Below, piece by piece: positions 33,836 through 44,300 of a stretch of DNA of 64,000 bases. The stretch's first letter is position 1, and the number at the start of each line of letters is the position of its first letter. The stretch lies in contig NZ_JACJTV010000008.1 of assembly GCF_014698845.1 (NCBI RefSeq), positions 1-64,000 of the forward strand. Direction: 5' to 3'. The notes under the pieces were generated by a model. The model was not told the DNA's origin and ran no database searches. It saw only the letters and a program-made list of their open reading frames with translations. The translations under genes were made by a program, and so were the position numbers. This DNA is from Coleofasciculus sp. FACHB-1120. GTDB taxonomy: Bacteria > Cyanobacteriota > Cyanobacteriia > Cyanobacteriales > FACHB-T130.

Positions 33836-35278
33836 GTGGAAGAAGGTATCAAAAAGTCTCAAACCAGTCCAGACTCCGAAATGGAAACGTCTAAGGGTTC
33901 TGGCAATCAGCAGGCACCCCATACAGATGCCGTTGATGACAATTCCGATCCCTCACCCCAATCGCAGACAAGCGATGTCGCAAAGAAAGTCTCGCCCCAA
34001 AGAAAAAGCTTGGGACGGCGCTTGTTATGGATTGCTGCCTTTATTGTCACAGCAACAGTTTCTGCCACAGTGGGAGCAACGTTAGCACTGATTACGCCTT
34101 TGTCGCCGATCGTTGCCTCCCAGACCCCAGGACAAAAGACCGCGCCTGATGGCTGGGGTAGGGGCTTTCAGTACCGTCTGGCGCGACCCGTCAATATCCT
34201 GGTTATGGGAATTGACCGCCTCCACAACTCACCGGATGACTCGCCGGATAATTTCACCGGCAACAGCGATACGATGCTGCTGTTGCGGTTAGATCCGACC
34301 GACCATTCTGTGAAAATGCTTTCCATTCCACGAGATACGCGAGTGGAAATTCCCGGCGTTGGTTTTAATAAGATCAATCAGGCGAATGTTAACGGGGGCG
34401 CACCCTTATCTGCACGAGTTGTCAGTCGCACCTTAAACAACGTGCAAATCGATCGATACGTGCGAGTTACCACCGATGCCTTTCGGGAGTTAGTGGATTT
34501 GGTGGGCGGAATTGAGGTATTTGTTCCTCGCCAGATGTCCTATGTAGACGAAACCCAAAAACTCAAAATCGATCTTTCCCCAGGCTGGCAAACTCTCAAT
34601 GGTGACCAAGCAGAACAGTTTGCGCGGTTCCGGAATGACAAGAATGGCGATATTGGTCGGGTTCAGCGACAGCAAGCCCTTCTCAAGTCATTGCGGCAGC
34701 GTCTAACGAACCCCGCTGTATTCCCTCGATTGCCTCAATTAATCCGGGTGATGTGGAAGTACGTTGACACGAACCTCAGCCTAGAAGAAACCCTAGCACT
34801 GGCAAATTTTGGCATCAACTTGGAGCAAGATGATTTCAAAATGGTGTTATTACCCGGTCGATTCAGCGACCCCCAAGAGTACATCGCCAGCTATTGGATT
34901 CTGGATTCAGAGGGCAAAGATCGAATCATGAGCCAATATTTTGGACAAGAAATGATGGGAACTGTAGAGGCAAGCCGTTCTCTGACCAGGCTGAGAATTG
35001 CGATCCAAAATGCCACGGAGCAGCCTAATATCGGTTATCGCGTTTCTGAATATCTGGCGGCGAAGGGATTTGTGAATGTTTATGTCGTAAATGATTGGCC
35101 CGACCGCGAACGCCAAACTCAAATTATTGTGCAGCAAGGCGACTTAACAAAAGCCGCAGCTTTGAAAAAAGTGCTGGGCGTCGGTCATATTGAAGCGGCT
35201 TCTACAGGCGATTTGGAATCTGAGATCACCCTGCGAGTGGGTGAAGACTGGCTCGATACAATGAAAAATGTAAAATGA
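33836..35278 (+). CDS. LytR-CpsA-Psr (LCP) family envelope protein
   Basis: LCP proteins attach polysaccharides to the cell wall. The GTG start has GAGG upstream. The first ~60 residues are cytoplasmic and polar, a single membrane segment follows ('LLWIAAFIVTATVSATVGAT', ~62-82), and the LCP domain covers ~115-270 with 'ILVMGIDRL', 'NSDTMLLLRLDP', 'MLSIPRDTRVEIPG' (the phosphate-binding arginine) and 'INQANVNGG'. A C-terminal LytR_C domain (~385-475) contains 'IGYRVSEYLAAKGFVNVYV'. Complete at 480 residues. Confidence 0.93.
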   Translation: MEEGIKKSQTSPDSEMETSKGSGNQQAPHTDAVDDNSDPSPQSQTSDVAKKVSPQRKSLGRRLLWIAAFIVTATVSATVGATLALITPLSPIVASQTPGQKTAPDGWGRGFQYRLARPVNILVMGIDRLHNSPDDSPDNFTGNSDTMLLLRLDPTDHSVKMLSIPRDTRVEIPGVGFNKINQANVNGGAPLSARVVSRTLNNVQIDRYVRVTTDAFRELVDLVGGIEVFVPRQMSYVDETQKLKIDLSPGWQTLNGDQAEQFARFRNDKNGDIGRVQRQQALLKSLRQRLTNPAVFPRLPQLIRVMWKYVDTNLSLEETLALANFGINLEQDDFKMVLLPGRFSDPQEYIASYWILDSEGKDRIMSQYFGQEMMGTVEASRSLTRLRIAIQNATEQPNIGYRVSEYLAAKGFVNVYVVNDWPDRERQTQIIVQQGDLTKAAALKKVLGVGHIEAASTGDLESEITLRVGEDWLDTMKNVK

Positions 35279-35389
35279 ATTGTAAGAATAGTAAATACAC
35301 CTAGCAAATAGAATTGCGCTCTTTTTACAAGCATTGGGATGCTCCCGAAATGGAAAGCCCAATTTTCCGTTTAATTTTTGATTGATTCT

Positions 35390-35920
35390 ATGCAACCTTT
35401 AACTTCAAAAGCCATTAAAAACTTTGTGGTGCGCGTGCTTAGCGCTATCTTGCTATTAGCTTTGGCATGGCTGTGGGTGATGTTGAGTGCTACTCCTGCG
35501 TTTGCTCAGGTAGGGACAATTAATTACACCAATATTAATTTGGAAAATCGGGATTTCTCGAATGCTGATTTAGTCGGTGGGGTATTTGTGGCGGCTGAAA
35601 TGCGAGGAACAAACTTCCAGGGAGCTGACCTTACCAATGCGATTCTCACCAAAGGAGTTTTATTAAAAGCAAATCTAGAAGGGGCAAACCTAACAGGGGC
35701 TTTGATAGACCGAGTAACGTTAGACGAGGCTAATTTAACCAACGCGATTTTAGCAGAAGCGACGTTGACGCGGACTCGCTTCTACGACACCACCATTACG
35801 GGTGCTGATTTTACGGATGCACTGATTGACCGCTACGAAGTATCTCAGCTCTGTCAGCGAGCAGAAGGTGTGAACCCAGTGACGGGCGTTTCTACGCGGG
35901 ACAGCTTAGGCTGTCGCTAA
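35390..35920 (+). CDS. exported pentapeptide-repeat protein
   Basis: The ATG of '[10 protein letters not shown]' is preferred over an upstream TTG. A signal peptide ('[19 protein letters not shown]') is followed by about 20 pentapeptides of the A(D/N)Lxx type ('NADLVGGVF', 'GANLTGALI', 'EANLTNAIL'), which fold as a right-handed quadrilateral helix. The C-terminal region has a pair of cysteines ('SQLCQRAEG' and 'SLGCR') as in lumenal cyanobacterial pentapeptide proteins. Its 3' end overlaps the convergent SGNH-hydrolase gene by 15 bases. Confidence 0.88.
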   Translation: MQPLTSKAIKNFVVRVLSAILLLALAWLWVMLSATPAFAQVGTINYTNINLENRDFSNADLVGGVFVAAEMRGTNFQGADLTNAILTKGVLLKANLEGANLTGALIDRVTLDEANLTNAILAEATLTRTRFYDTTITGADFTDALIDRYEVSQLCQRAEGVNPVTGVSTRDSLGCR

Positions 35921-36643
35921 GCTGTCGTTTGCCAATTGTTGCATTGGCTCCCAGTTGAGGACATCTTGGAGTAATGCCTGATAGCCTGAGACATTGGGGT
36001 GGAGTCCGTCTTCTGTAAGATGCGATCGCCACCAATCTTCACCCCGATTCATCCACATCTCGAAAATATCCAGATAAGGAATCTGTCGCGCCTGACACGC
36101 TAGCCGCGTTGCTTCTTTATAGCGATATTGATCGGCGTGATTATAGTAAAAACAGTCGAGAAATGGCATTTTCGCTTCATCTACCGGCACCATCCCGACA
36201 AAGAGTACCGGACAGAATCTTTGGGTTAGCGTTGCGGTTGCGCTATGAGTACATCGCTCTAGCAACAAAGTCATTTCTGTTTTGAAAACTTCAAAGTCGG
36301 TAAAATTTCGCCCAGTCGGCCGAGCCAGCCGAGCCGAATCATTGACTCCGACTGATAGAATAATTGCATCGGGTACGCGATTTCTCAGCTCACCGCGATG
36401 GCGAAACTCCTGCTCTAACCGCTGTTGCACTTGGCTGATGCCGTCACCCCGGACACCCAAATTGTAGAGAACGTGTCCCGGACTATCCGGCAACATCCAG
36501 CGACGTCGCAGCCGCTCTACCCACCCGCCACCTTCCGGATCGCCGAATCCATAAACAAGACTGTCTCCCAGTGCTACAAGCTTCAGAGGATGGCGCTCGC
36601 TTTCAGGAAACGGCTTAATCGTAGGAGGGACAAGGGTTTGCAT
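35906..36643 (-). CDS. SGNH/GDSL-family hydrolase
   Basis: This is a 245-residue esterase or lipase of the SGNH superfamily. Block I is '[10 protein letters not shown]' (nucleophile serine), the glycine is in '[10 protein letters not shown]', the asparagine is in '[11 protein letters not shown]' and the Asp/His pair is in '[12 protein letters not shown]' near the end. All four blocks are present. No signal peptide is visible, so it is cytoplasmic. Substrate unknown. Confidence 0.92.
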   Translation of the reverse strand: MQTLVPPTIKPFPESERHPLKLVALGDSLVYGFGDPEGGGWVERLRRRWMLPDSPGHVLYNLGVRGDGISQVQQRLEQEFRHRGELRNRVPDAIILSVGVNDSARLARPTGRNFTDFEVFKTEMTLLLERCTHSATATLTQRFCPVLFVGMVPVDEAKMPFLDCFYYNHADQYRYKEATRLACQARQIPYLDIFEMWMNRGEDWWRSHLTEDGLHPNVSGYQALLQDVLNWEPMQQLANDSLATA

Positions 36644-36873
36644 GGACTGTAATCTCGAATTTATTTCCAGAATGATATAGATAGATTGATAAGAATCTAC
36701 ATAATATTAAACGATTCTTTGTCTTGAAAGAAATTCTTCAGTGAATCTCCAGGCGGTGCTAACAGCCACAAAAATTGGGGACTCCTGCTAGACTGAAGGG
36801 TGCAAGGTGACAGGAGGGTCGCGCGACTGTGCGCCGCTACTCACGAACAACAATTAACAACTAATCCAACGTG

Positions 36874-37101
36874 ATGCAAAAGCGTTTCAAGTTTGATACA
36901 ACCGAAGTTTTACTCCGGGCTGAAGAGCTGGTGAGTGCTGCTTCCAATCGCTACCGGATTACCGTTCAAGTAGCGAATCGCGCTAAGCGCCGTCGCTATG
37001 AAGACTTTGATAATGTTGACGATCCGATGATGAAGCCAGTGCTGCGGGCGATTCTGGAAATGTCCGATGAGCTAACGCAACCAGAAATCATTGGCGATTA
37101 G
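36874..37101 (+). CDS. rpoZ: RNA polymerase omega subunit
   Basis: This is a 75-residue cyanobacterial omega subunit with the conserved '[22 protein letters not shown]' region that latches the beta' subunit. A GTG one codon upstream (36871) is an alternative start. The next gene starts about 20 bases later, so the two are probably co-transcribed. The leader upstream contains a CTCCTG ... CAGGAG inverted repeat near 36782-36816. Confidence 0.93.
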   Translation: MQKRFKFDTTEVLLRAEELVSAASNRYRITVQVANRAKRRRYEDFDNVDDPMMKPVLRAILEMSDELTQPEIIGD

Positions 37102-37120
37102 ATAAAAAACAAGAAGCAAG

Positions 37121-37741
37121 ATGAAGCGACAAACCAGGAAATTTCCCAAGCGAATGCTACGTTTTGCCGTTGCCTCTCTAACGGTGCTGTTTTTATTTCC
37201 TTGGGGAAGCATCTTTGATCCTTCATCCTCGCTCTTTCATCTTTCCGAACAGCCTGCCATTGCTCAGATGTACGGAACCCAGGATGTCTGGCGGCAAGTT
37301 TATCAACGCCTACCGGATTTGCCGCTAGAAAATCAATACATCAGTAAGGAGACTGGCAAGCAGGCATCGGAAAATACGCTAGTGGGGCGCATCATCCGGT
37401 ATCACGTTTATGTAAAGTCACGTCCACCCAACTATCGGCTGGACTGGAAACTGACCTTGGCGGACTATCTGGGCGCAAACGAACTAATCGAGGAGTCGCT
37501 ATATCCCGGTTATGATACGTTGCAGAAAAATCCCATGCAGAGCGATCGCGCGGTCATTGAACGTCTGAATCGACCGCAACGAGACGCCTTAGTTCAAGTC
37601 CTCGTGAGCCTGTTCACTCCCAATTCTCCGCAGCAGGCACCCGTACCTTCTCCCAGCGCTTCGCCTCAGCCACAGGCAGCACCCAAACCCAGTGGAGGGC
37701 TAGCACTGCCTCAGCCAGGAGATGCTCAGTTACTCAAGTAA
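37121..37741 (+). CDS. exported hypothetical protein conserved in cyanobacteria
   Basis: The N-terminus is basic followed by a hydrophobic stretch ('MLRFAVASLTVLFLFPWGSIF') and an 'AIAQM' cleavage-like site. A ~110-residue domain follows with 'DVWRQVYQRLPDLPLENQY', 'TLVGRIIRYHVYVKSRPPNYRLDWKL' (in parts) and 'ADYLGANELI'. The last ~35 residues are proline-, serine- and alanine-rich ('PVPSPSASPQPQAAP'). I recognise it as a type seen beside rpoZ in cyanobacteria but know no function. Confidence 0.75.
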   Translation: MKRQTRKFPKRMLRFAVASLTVLFLFPWGSIFDPSSSLFHLSEQPAIAQMYGTQDVWRQVYQRLPDLPLENQYISKETGKQASENTLVGRIIRYHVYVKSRPPNYRLDWKLTLADYLGANELIEESLYPGYDTLQKNPMQSDRAVIERLNRPQRDALVQVLVSLFTPNSPQQAPVPSPSASPQPQAAPKPSGGLALPQPGDAQLLK

Positions 37742-37982
37742 TGAGAAATTAAAAATTAAAGAAAAAATTCTAATTAGTAGGGCTTATGCTTTAACCGGCA
37801 ATCCCAAAGATGAGGTATGGGTTTGGGGCATTCAAACTTCATTGTTTGACGATTAAATCGCGATCGCGATTTATCTGAAGTTAATCCTCAAAAGCCTGAA
37901 ACGACCAAAATTGGTTAATCCATACAACAGGAATTTTGTACAGTGCGTAAGTGCTAGATTCTTCTAATTTTTTATTACCTTC

Positions 37983-38348
37983 ATGGAACGTCTCATTAAA
38001 AGTGGAGTTGGCTGGCGCATTGGGTGGAACCCTAACACGACTGAGTTTAAAGGGTTAGTCGGTGGGGATGATTGGGCGATAGAGCTGACAGAGGCAGAGT
38101 TAAATGAGTTTTGTCGCTTACTGGAGCAATTGGCAGAGAGTATGAGCCAGATTGCCGCTGAGTTGATGGAAGAGGAGAAAATCGCCTGCGAAACCGAAAG
38201 CGACTTACTTTGGATGGAAGTGGAGGGCTATCCCCACGCTTACAGGCTTCGCTTCATTCTCCACACAGGACGGCGGGGCGAGGGTAGCTGGACTCCTGCC
38301 GCCGTGCCTGGGTTGATGCAAGCGGCTCAAATGTTAAAGGTTTTCTAG
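37983..38348 (+). CDS. DUF1818 family protein
   Basis: This is a 121-residue protein with the family features 'KSGVGWRIGWNP', 'YKGLVGGDDWAIELTEAE'-like sequence, 'ESDLLWMEVEGYPHAY' and the closing 'GSWTPAAVPGLMQA'. DUF1818 is confined to cyanobacteria and plastids and adopts a Whirly-like fold related to plant single-strand nucleic-acid-binding proteins. The function is not established. The start ATG follows an AT-rich leader without a strong ribosome site. Confidence 0.9.
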   Translation: MERLIKSGVGWRIGWNPNTTEFKGLVGGDDWAIELTEAELNEFCRLLEQLAESMSQIAAELMEEEKIACETESDLLWMEVEGYPHAYRLRFILHTGRRGEGSWTPAAVPGLMQAAQMLKVF

Positions 38349-38398
38349 ATTGCATCTTGACAGCTTTAAATAAGCTGATATACAATATAAGACTGTGT

Positions 38399-38472
38399 CG
38401 GGGTGTAGCGCAGGTTGGTAGCGCGCAGCTTTGGGGTAGCTGAGGTCGTGGGTTCGAATCCCGCCACTCCGA
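38399..38472 (+). tRNA. tRNA-Pro(GGG)
   Basis: The cloverleaf is complete. The acceptor CGGGGTG pairs with CACTCCG (one G-T pair), the D-arm is GCGC...GCGC, the anticodon stem CAGCT/AGCTG holds the loop TTGGGGT, and the T-arm is GTGGG TTCGAAT CCCGC. The anticodon is GGG, so it reads CCC and CCU proline codons. Discriminator A; CCA is not encoded. No remnants of integrated DNA are evident beside it. Confidence 0.97.
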
Positions 38473-38623
38473 TTTAGTTCGTCCGGCAGAATCCGTTAAG
38501 TTGAAAGTGGTAAGTTCTCCTTAGAGAGATAAAATCGCTCATCATTGTCATAGACGTCATAGACGCTAATGGCTTAGCGTGTAGAGAGCCTGTATCGCGG
38601 TTATTGTTGCGGAGCGATCGCTT

Positions 38624-40450
38624 ATGCTCAGACTTTTAACCAGCCGCTCTCTGCTGACAGCAGCTATTTTTCTGGCTGTGGCATCGCTTACCCTAATAAT
38701 TGTCCTATTTACTAAGCAGCCAGTTATGACATCTCAACCCCAGCTGCTAACTGATCCCTTTCTACAACTGCCGACCAAAACAAGCGTGCGAGTCGTGTGG
38801 TTTACTGAGTTTGCTGGTGAGCATCGTGTTGCCTACGGAGAGAATCTTGCTCACAGTGTCGTCGCCAGTACCACCAAACTCAGCCGCACTCGTGAGGATA
38901 GTCAATCGCGGGTCGGAAATCAGACTCAAGACGGTCAGATTTACCAGCAGCCGACCAGCCGAGACATCTGGCGGCACGAAGCGGAGGTGGCTGGCTTAAC
39001 TCCTGGCAAGCGAGTTTCTTATCGCGTCACCAGCCTGCGGGAAGATGGTACGAGCGTTAGCAGTGAAGTATTCACGCTCGCCCCCAAACCCACACCGGGG
39101 ACATCACTGAAAATTTTGCTCACTTCCGACCACCAGCTCAAGCCGATGACATCTGCCAATCTTCAGAAGGTCGTTGAGACAGTCGGGCAAGTAGACGCTG
39201 TCTTCTTTGTCGGTGACTTAGTCAACATTCCCGACCGTGCCTCTGAGTGGTTTGATGATAATCGAGGGGGTGCCTTTTTTCCTTGCCTCCAAGGTCGCAG
39301 CAACTACGAACTTGAACACAACGGTGTCAAGACACTTTATCGGGGCGGACAGATAATTCAAAACGCGCCAATGTTCCCGGCGATTGGCAATCATGAGGTG
39401 ATGGGGCGCTTCTCGATGGAGAGCAGTTTAAACGACCAGTTCGATGACGCTTATCCTCGCTGGGCTGCCCAAGAAATTCATGCCCAAAAGGCAGAGGCAA
39501 AAAAGGCAGAGGCAAAAAAGGCAGAGCAACTAAACCCCGGCGACAACACGAAGCGCAATTTCGGGTCTCTTCAACAGTTAAAAGATAATTCTTTTAATAC
39601 CGATACTTACGAAGAAATTTTTAGTTTACCCGAAAGCAAAGAAGGTGGAAAAAAATATTACGCCGTCACCTTTGGTGATGTGCGGCTAGTAGTACTTTTC
39701 GCAACCAATACGTGGCGTTACTGGGGACTAGATGAGAAGACAAAGGGAAGATACCGCGAACGAGAAAAACACTTAAATAGCCCGGAAAAGTGGGGATATG
39801 GACAGCACATCTTCGAGCCAATTGCCAAGGGGAGCGAACAATATACCTGGCTCGAAAGAGAACTGAATAGCCCAGAATTTAAGCAAGCAAAGTATAAAGT
39901 CGTGATGTTTCATCACCCGCCGCATTCTCTAGGCGATAACATTGTCCCTCCTTATACCAATCCGGTGCAGATGATCGACCGAGATAAAAATGGCAATATT
40001 AAATCGGTGCGTTATCAGTACCCTAAAGAAGCAGATTACCTTATCCGAGATGTGGAGCCACTGCTAGAGGCTGCTAATGTGCAGTTAGTATTTTATGGAC
40101 ACTCGCACCTGTGGAATCGCTTTGTCAGTTCTAGCGGGATGCACTTTTTAGAAACCTCGAATATAGGCAACTCCTACGGTGCAGCGTTGGGCGAAAAGAA
40201 GAGACCTGTACCCAAAGAGTATCAAGAGAATGAGGCCGTAACAGGCGATCCAAATGGGTTGGAGGCAGTAGTACCGACCATTACGCCGCTGATAAGTGAA
40301 AATGGGAAGCCATTGCCGTATGTGGCGAGTAATGAGATTACGGCATTTAGTATCTTCAACACGGGAACGGGTACGGTGAGCAGTTACCGTTTTGATACAC
40401 GAAAACCGGACTCAGAGGTGGTAAAGTTTGATGAATTTAAGCTGAAATAG
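38624..40450 (+). CDS. exported metallophosphoesterase (purple-acid-phosphatase-like)
   Basis: This is a 608-residue protein with an N-terminal membrane anchor or signal ('LLTAAIFLAVASLTLIIVLF'). A fibronectin-like domain (~40-150) precedes the calcineurin-type phosphoesterase core: 'LLTSDHQ' (~165), 'FFVGDLVN' (~195), 'AIGNHEVMG' (~255), 'VVMFHHPPHS' (~430) and 'FYGHSHLWNR' (~495). The first motif has DHQ where DxH is usual, so metal binding may be altered. A charged AKKAE repeat is inserted at ~287-302. Probable periplasmic phosphatase. Confidence 0.87.
   Translation: MLRLLTSRSLLTAAIFLAVASLTLIIVLFTKQPVMTSQPQLLTDPFLQLPTKTSVRVVWFTEFAGEHRVAYGENLAHSVVASTTKLSRTREDSQSRVGNQTQDGQIYQQPTSRDIWRHEAEVAGLTPGKRVSYRVTSLREDGTSVSSEVFTLAPKPTPGTSLKILLTSDHQLKPMTSANLQKVVETVGQVDAVFFVGDLVNIPDRASEWFDDNRGGAFFPCLQGRSNYELEHNGVKTLYRGGQIIQNAPMFPAIGNHEVMGRFSMESSLNDQFDDAYPRWAAQEIHAQKAEAKKAEAKKAEQLNPGDNTKRNFGSLQQLKDNSFNTDTYEEIFSLPESKEGGKKYYAVTFGDVRLVVLFATNTWRYWGLDEKTKGRYREREKHLNSPEKWGYGQHIFEPIAKGSEQYTWLERELNSPEFKQAKYKVVMFHHPPHSLGDNIVPPYTNPVQMIDRDKNGNIKSVRYQYPKEADYLIRDVEPLLEAANVQLVFYGHSHLWNRFVSSSGMHFLETSNIGNSYGAALGEKKRPVPKEYQENEAVTGDPNGLEAVVPTITPLISENGKPLPYVASNEITAFSIFNTGTGTVSSYRFDTRKPDSEVVKFDEFKLK
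39483..39530 (+). repeat. in-frame 15-bp tandem repeat
   Basis: Three copies of a unit like GGCAGAGGCAAAAAA encode AEAKK repeats inside the metallophosphoesterase, between two motif-bearing segments. It is likely a flexible, length-variable helix on the enzyme surface. Confidence 0.8.
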
Positions 40451-40625
40451 AGGAAATTTAGCTGCCGATTTATCGAGTTGGCAATGAACGCGATCGCTCA
40501 ATCATTCTAAAAAGTTATTATTTCACCATTTTGCAAGCATGAATTGGCTAAAATTAGGTGAAAAAATCTCCTTTACAGTTACTCTTATAGCAATCCGATA
40601 TGAGTTGTGAGATGCCAGCGGTTTT

Positions 40626-40657
40626 GATTCCCGACTTCAAGCGAGAAGTCGGGGATT
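40626..40657. terminator. hairpin between convergent genes
   Basis: CCCGACTTC at 40630-40638 pairs with GAAGTCGGG at 40645-40653 over a 6-base loop, and the flanking GATT/GATT words extend it partly. It lies between the plus-strand phosphoesterase and the minus-strand GAF gene. It is probably a terminator. Similar CCGACTTC hairpins are common repeats in cyanobacterial genomes, so it may also be a mobile repeat. Confidence 0.5.
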
Positions 40658-40690
40658 TCGCCTTCACAATCATTGAAGAGATAGCACAAC

Positions 40691-41233
40691 TTAACTATCT
40701 CGAATTGAAGGAGCCATTGCCAAAGTTTCTGCTGCTTTTTGCATCGCTTCAAGATCCGAAGATGTCCAGGTACGAGCATCCTGACAATTATGGGCAACTA
40801 GCAATCCCCACAACCGAACGGAATTGAGAATTGGCACCACTAAATTAGCACGTACCTTCATCGTGCGGAGAAAATCGCGGTGGCAAGGGGTAATCGGTTC
40901 TAATTCAATATCTGCGATCGCGCGTACCCTTCCTGCTTGGTACAAGGCGGCATATTCATCATTAAAACAATCATCAGGGCCTGTTGAGCCGAAGATCGAG
41001 TATTCTCTAGACCTCAAGGACTCAAACGTAACCTGCCCTTTCCATTGGCGAAAAAAGTAATATAAAATTACGCGATCGACTTGAAGCAAATCTCTTAGCT
41101 CGTCGGTCGTCTTTTGAACTAAAGCATCTCGCTCGATACTATTGGCAAGACGGTTAGCAAATGTTCGCAAACCCGGATCACTATCCTGTATAGCAGGACT
41201 AGAGTCAGAATCTCTGTTGAAGTTACTTTGCAC
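40691..41233 (-). CDS. stand-alone DXCF-type cyanobacteriochrome GAF protein
   Basis: The 180-residue protein is one GAF domain. It carries both bilin-binding cysteines of DXCF cyanobacteriochromes: C89 in 'GPDDCFND' and C117 followed by H118 in 'ITPCHRDFL', spaced 28 residues as in TePixJ. The strand after it, 'VRANLVVPIL', and 'LWGLLVAHNC' are also typical. A violet/blue-green or similar photocycle with phycoviolobilin or phycocyanobilin is expected, though colour cannot be read from sequence. There is no output domain. The gene starts with GTG, ~160 bases downstream of the ethylene-receptor kinase on the same strand. It could be a light input protein for that kinase or a piece detached from a larger sensor. 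Confidence 0.85.
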   Translation of the reverse strand: MQSNFNRDSDSSPAIQDSDPGLRTFANRLANSIERDALVQKTTDELRDLLQVDRVILYYFFRQWKGQVTFESLRSREYSIFGSTGPDDCFNDEYAALYQAGRVRAIADIELEPITPCHRDFLRTMKVRANLVVPILNSVRLWGLLVAHNCQDARTWTSSDLEAMQKAAETLAMAPSIRDS

Positions 41234-41394
41234 GAGAAGACAAATCCGACTGAGTTATGACAATTTAATGTTTTTTATCATAACTCTAGAATTATCAAAA
41301 TAGCATCAACGCTAAAAGTCGAGAGATTGATTTTAAAAGCGATCGCTCTTGTTTTTGGGGGTGTGCAATGTCCTATACAGCAGAAATTTACATT

Positions 41395-44300
41395 TTAGAC
41401 TTTTTGATTCACCAGGAATTGGCTTTTTTGTTGCTGAATTGGAATCTCAATTAAGAACTCTGTACCTTGTCCGGGTGCTGAAATACACTTCAGTTGACCG
41501 TTATGCTTATCTACGATTTGGTAGCTAATGGACATCCCCAAACCTGTCCCAGAACCGACCGGCTTAGTTGTAAAAAACGGATCGAATAACCGACTGCTGA
41601 CTTCTTCTGTCATTCCTGAGCCATTGTCAACAATCTGAATCCTGACTTGATTAGGCTGCACCATAGAAGTCCGAATCCAAATTGTCGGAACTTCTTTGGG
41701 GTTCATGGTTGATGGTTTATTGCCGTGAACGGCGAACCGCAAATAAGGAACTGCTTCGAGAGCATCAATGGCATTGGTCAAAATATTCATAAACACCTGA
41801 TTGATCTGTCCCGCATAGCATTCCACTTTGGGTAGGTTGCCATATTCTTTGATGAGCTGAATACCCGAACGATCTGGTTTTGCTTTTAGACGGTTTTGCA
41901 GGATCAGCAGCGTGCTATCGATGCCTTCATGAATATCGACAGTTTTCATCTCTGCCTCATCAAGACGAGAGAAGTTTCGTAAACTCAGGACGATTTCGCG
42001 GATACGGTCAGCTCCTACCTTCATGGAAGATAGGATTTTAGGCAGGTCTTCAAGTAGGAAAACCAGGTCAATTTCTTCCGCCTGAGCTTGAATAGCGGCG
42101 GGTGGCTGGGGATAGTGTTCCTGGTAGAGCTGAAGCAGGCGTAGTAAATCGAGAGCGTATGCATTAGCGTATGAAAGATTGCCGTAGATGAAGTTAACGG
42201 GATTGTTAATTTCGTGGGCAACCCCCGCAACCAACTGTCCTAAAGAAGACATTTTTTCACTATGAATCAGTTGAGCTTGGGTTTGCTTCAATTCGCGTAA
42301 AGCGTGTTCAAGCTGAGCGGCTTTAGTTTGGGCAGTGTTGGCGGCATCAAGTTGCTGGTTGTAAAGTTCGGCTTGGTTAATGGCGATCGCTAGCTGGTTG
42401 ACAACCGCCGAGAGTAATTCCACCTCGCTGTCCGTCCAAGGTTGGACTTGGTTCCGGCGATGACAAGCCAAGGCACCGAGTTCGCCACTCGGCGTCTGGA
42501 TTGGTAGCGCCAGCGCCGACTGAGTGCCTGCAACCAGTAACGTTTGCGGAATGGCGGAATCGTTCGTACTTTGTACTTCATCCATACGAAACATTTCTAA
42601 ATTCAGCATTTTTTCCTCAAACTTGGGAAAAAATCCCGCAGGATAGAAGCCAAGCCAGCTCGCTTCGGTGGAAGTTCTCGCTTCCTTGACGATCTCCCAG
42701 CCAGGGGATGAGGGAGTGTGGCGATACCAAGCGAAGGTGCATAACTCAATCCCCATCCGGCTTTGGATTGCCCCGACAGCGGTTTCTAGAATCGTATCTA
42801 GATCGAGAGTATTCCGGATCTGGTTGGCTAAACGGTTGAGCAGTTCTTCCTGCTGAGCAAGTTGTCTAAATCGAGTTTCCGATTGTTGCAGAGCCACCTC
42901 AGCCTGCTTGCGTTCGGTAATGTCGGTGGAAATGCCGCAAACTGCATAAGGCATCCCATTGTCGTCGTAAAGCGGAAACTTCATCGAAATATAGGTGTGT
43001 AAGCCGTCGTCTTGAGGAATCACTTCCTCACTTTCCAAAGCAATCCCGGCTGCGAGTACCTTTTGATCGTTCGCTTGCAATGCCTCAGCGACTTCATAAG
43101 GTAAGTACTCGAACTCTGTCTTCCCTTTGATTGCCTCTGCATCTACGTTGAGCAAGTTAGCACACTTGCGGTTCATCAACATATTTCGACCTTGAATATC
43201 CTTGACGTAGATAGCGGCTGGGGAGTAAGCCAGGATAGATTGAAGCCGTTGTTCGCTCTCCCGGAGTGCGGCTTCAGCCTGTTTGGCACTCGTGATGTTT
43301 CGGGCGGTGCCTGTAGTGCCAAGGATGTTTCCGGCGTCGTCCTTAGATGCGATCGCGTTAAAGCTTATCTGGATCGGCGTTCCATCTTTACGCAAATGCA
43401 CCGTCTCGTATTGGACATACGGCTCACCCTCCAGTAGGCGCTGATGTACTTGCAAGTTCTTCTCTAGTTGTTCCGGTGGTTGGAAATCGCTGAACAAACG
43501 TCCGATCATTTCTTTGGGATCGTAGCCATGCATTTCTTTGACGGCAGAGTTCACAAATGTAAATCGGCCCTCTCTATCCACCGACCAAATCAAATCCTGG
43601 GAAGTCTCGACCAAATGGCGATATCTTTTCTCACTCGCCTTCAACGCCGCCTCTGCCTCTTCCCGGTAGGCAATTTCGCTTTGCAATTGCCCAATGGCAT
43701 CTCTTAACTCACGGGTACGCTCCTCAACGCGGATTTCCAGGTCTTCTTTGGCTTTCTTGAGTGCTTCCTCTGCCTGTTTGCGCTTGGTAATTTCCCGTGC
43801 TACCCCAATTAAACCGATGACGTTTCCTTTGGGGTCGCGGTAGACGCTTTTTGTGGAAAGAACCGTCCGGGTAATCCCTCTGGTGAGTATCGTTTCCTCG
43901 ACAATTTGAGTCACGCCCGTTGTCATGATTTGGCGGTCAGTCTCTATGACTGGATGTGCCAACTCTGGAGGCAGGAACTCGGTATCATCCTTGCCGATAA
44001 TTTTCCCTTCCGGTTTGCCCAAGACAGTAGCACCCGCCGAGTTGATCATCAGATAGCGACCCTGAAGATCCTTCACATAGATGGCATCCGGGGTGCCTTC
44101 AATCACCGCGCACACAAGGCTGTAGCTGAATTCCAGTTCTTCTTTGGCTTTTTTCGCAGTTTCCTCTGCTCTCCGGCGCTGGGTGATGTCCGTGTGCGAT
44201 CCAGCCATCCGAATCGCTTTGCCGTTGGCATCTCGCAGCGCTGCTCCCCGCGCTAAAATCCACCGATAGGAGCCATCTTTGTGCTGCAAACGATGCTCTA

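Noticed and set aside
38399-38472. tRNA-Pro as an integration site
   Set aside because: No duplicated tRNA end, integrase or foreign gene block was seen beside it.
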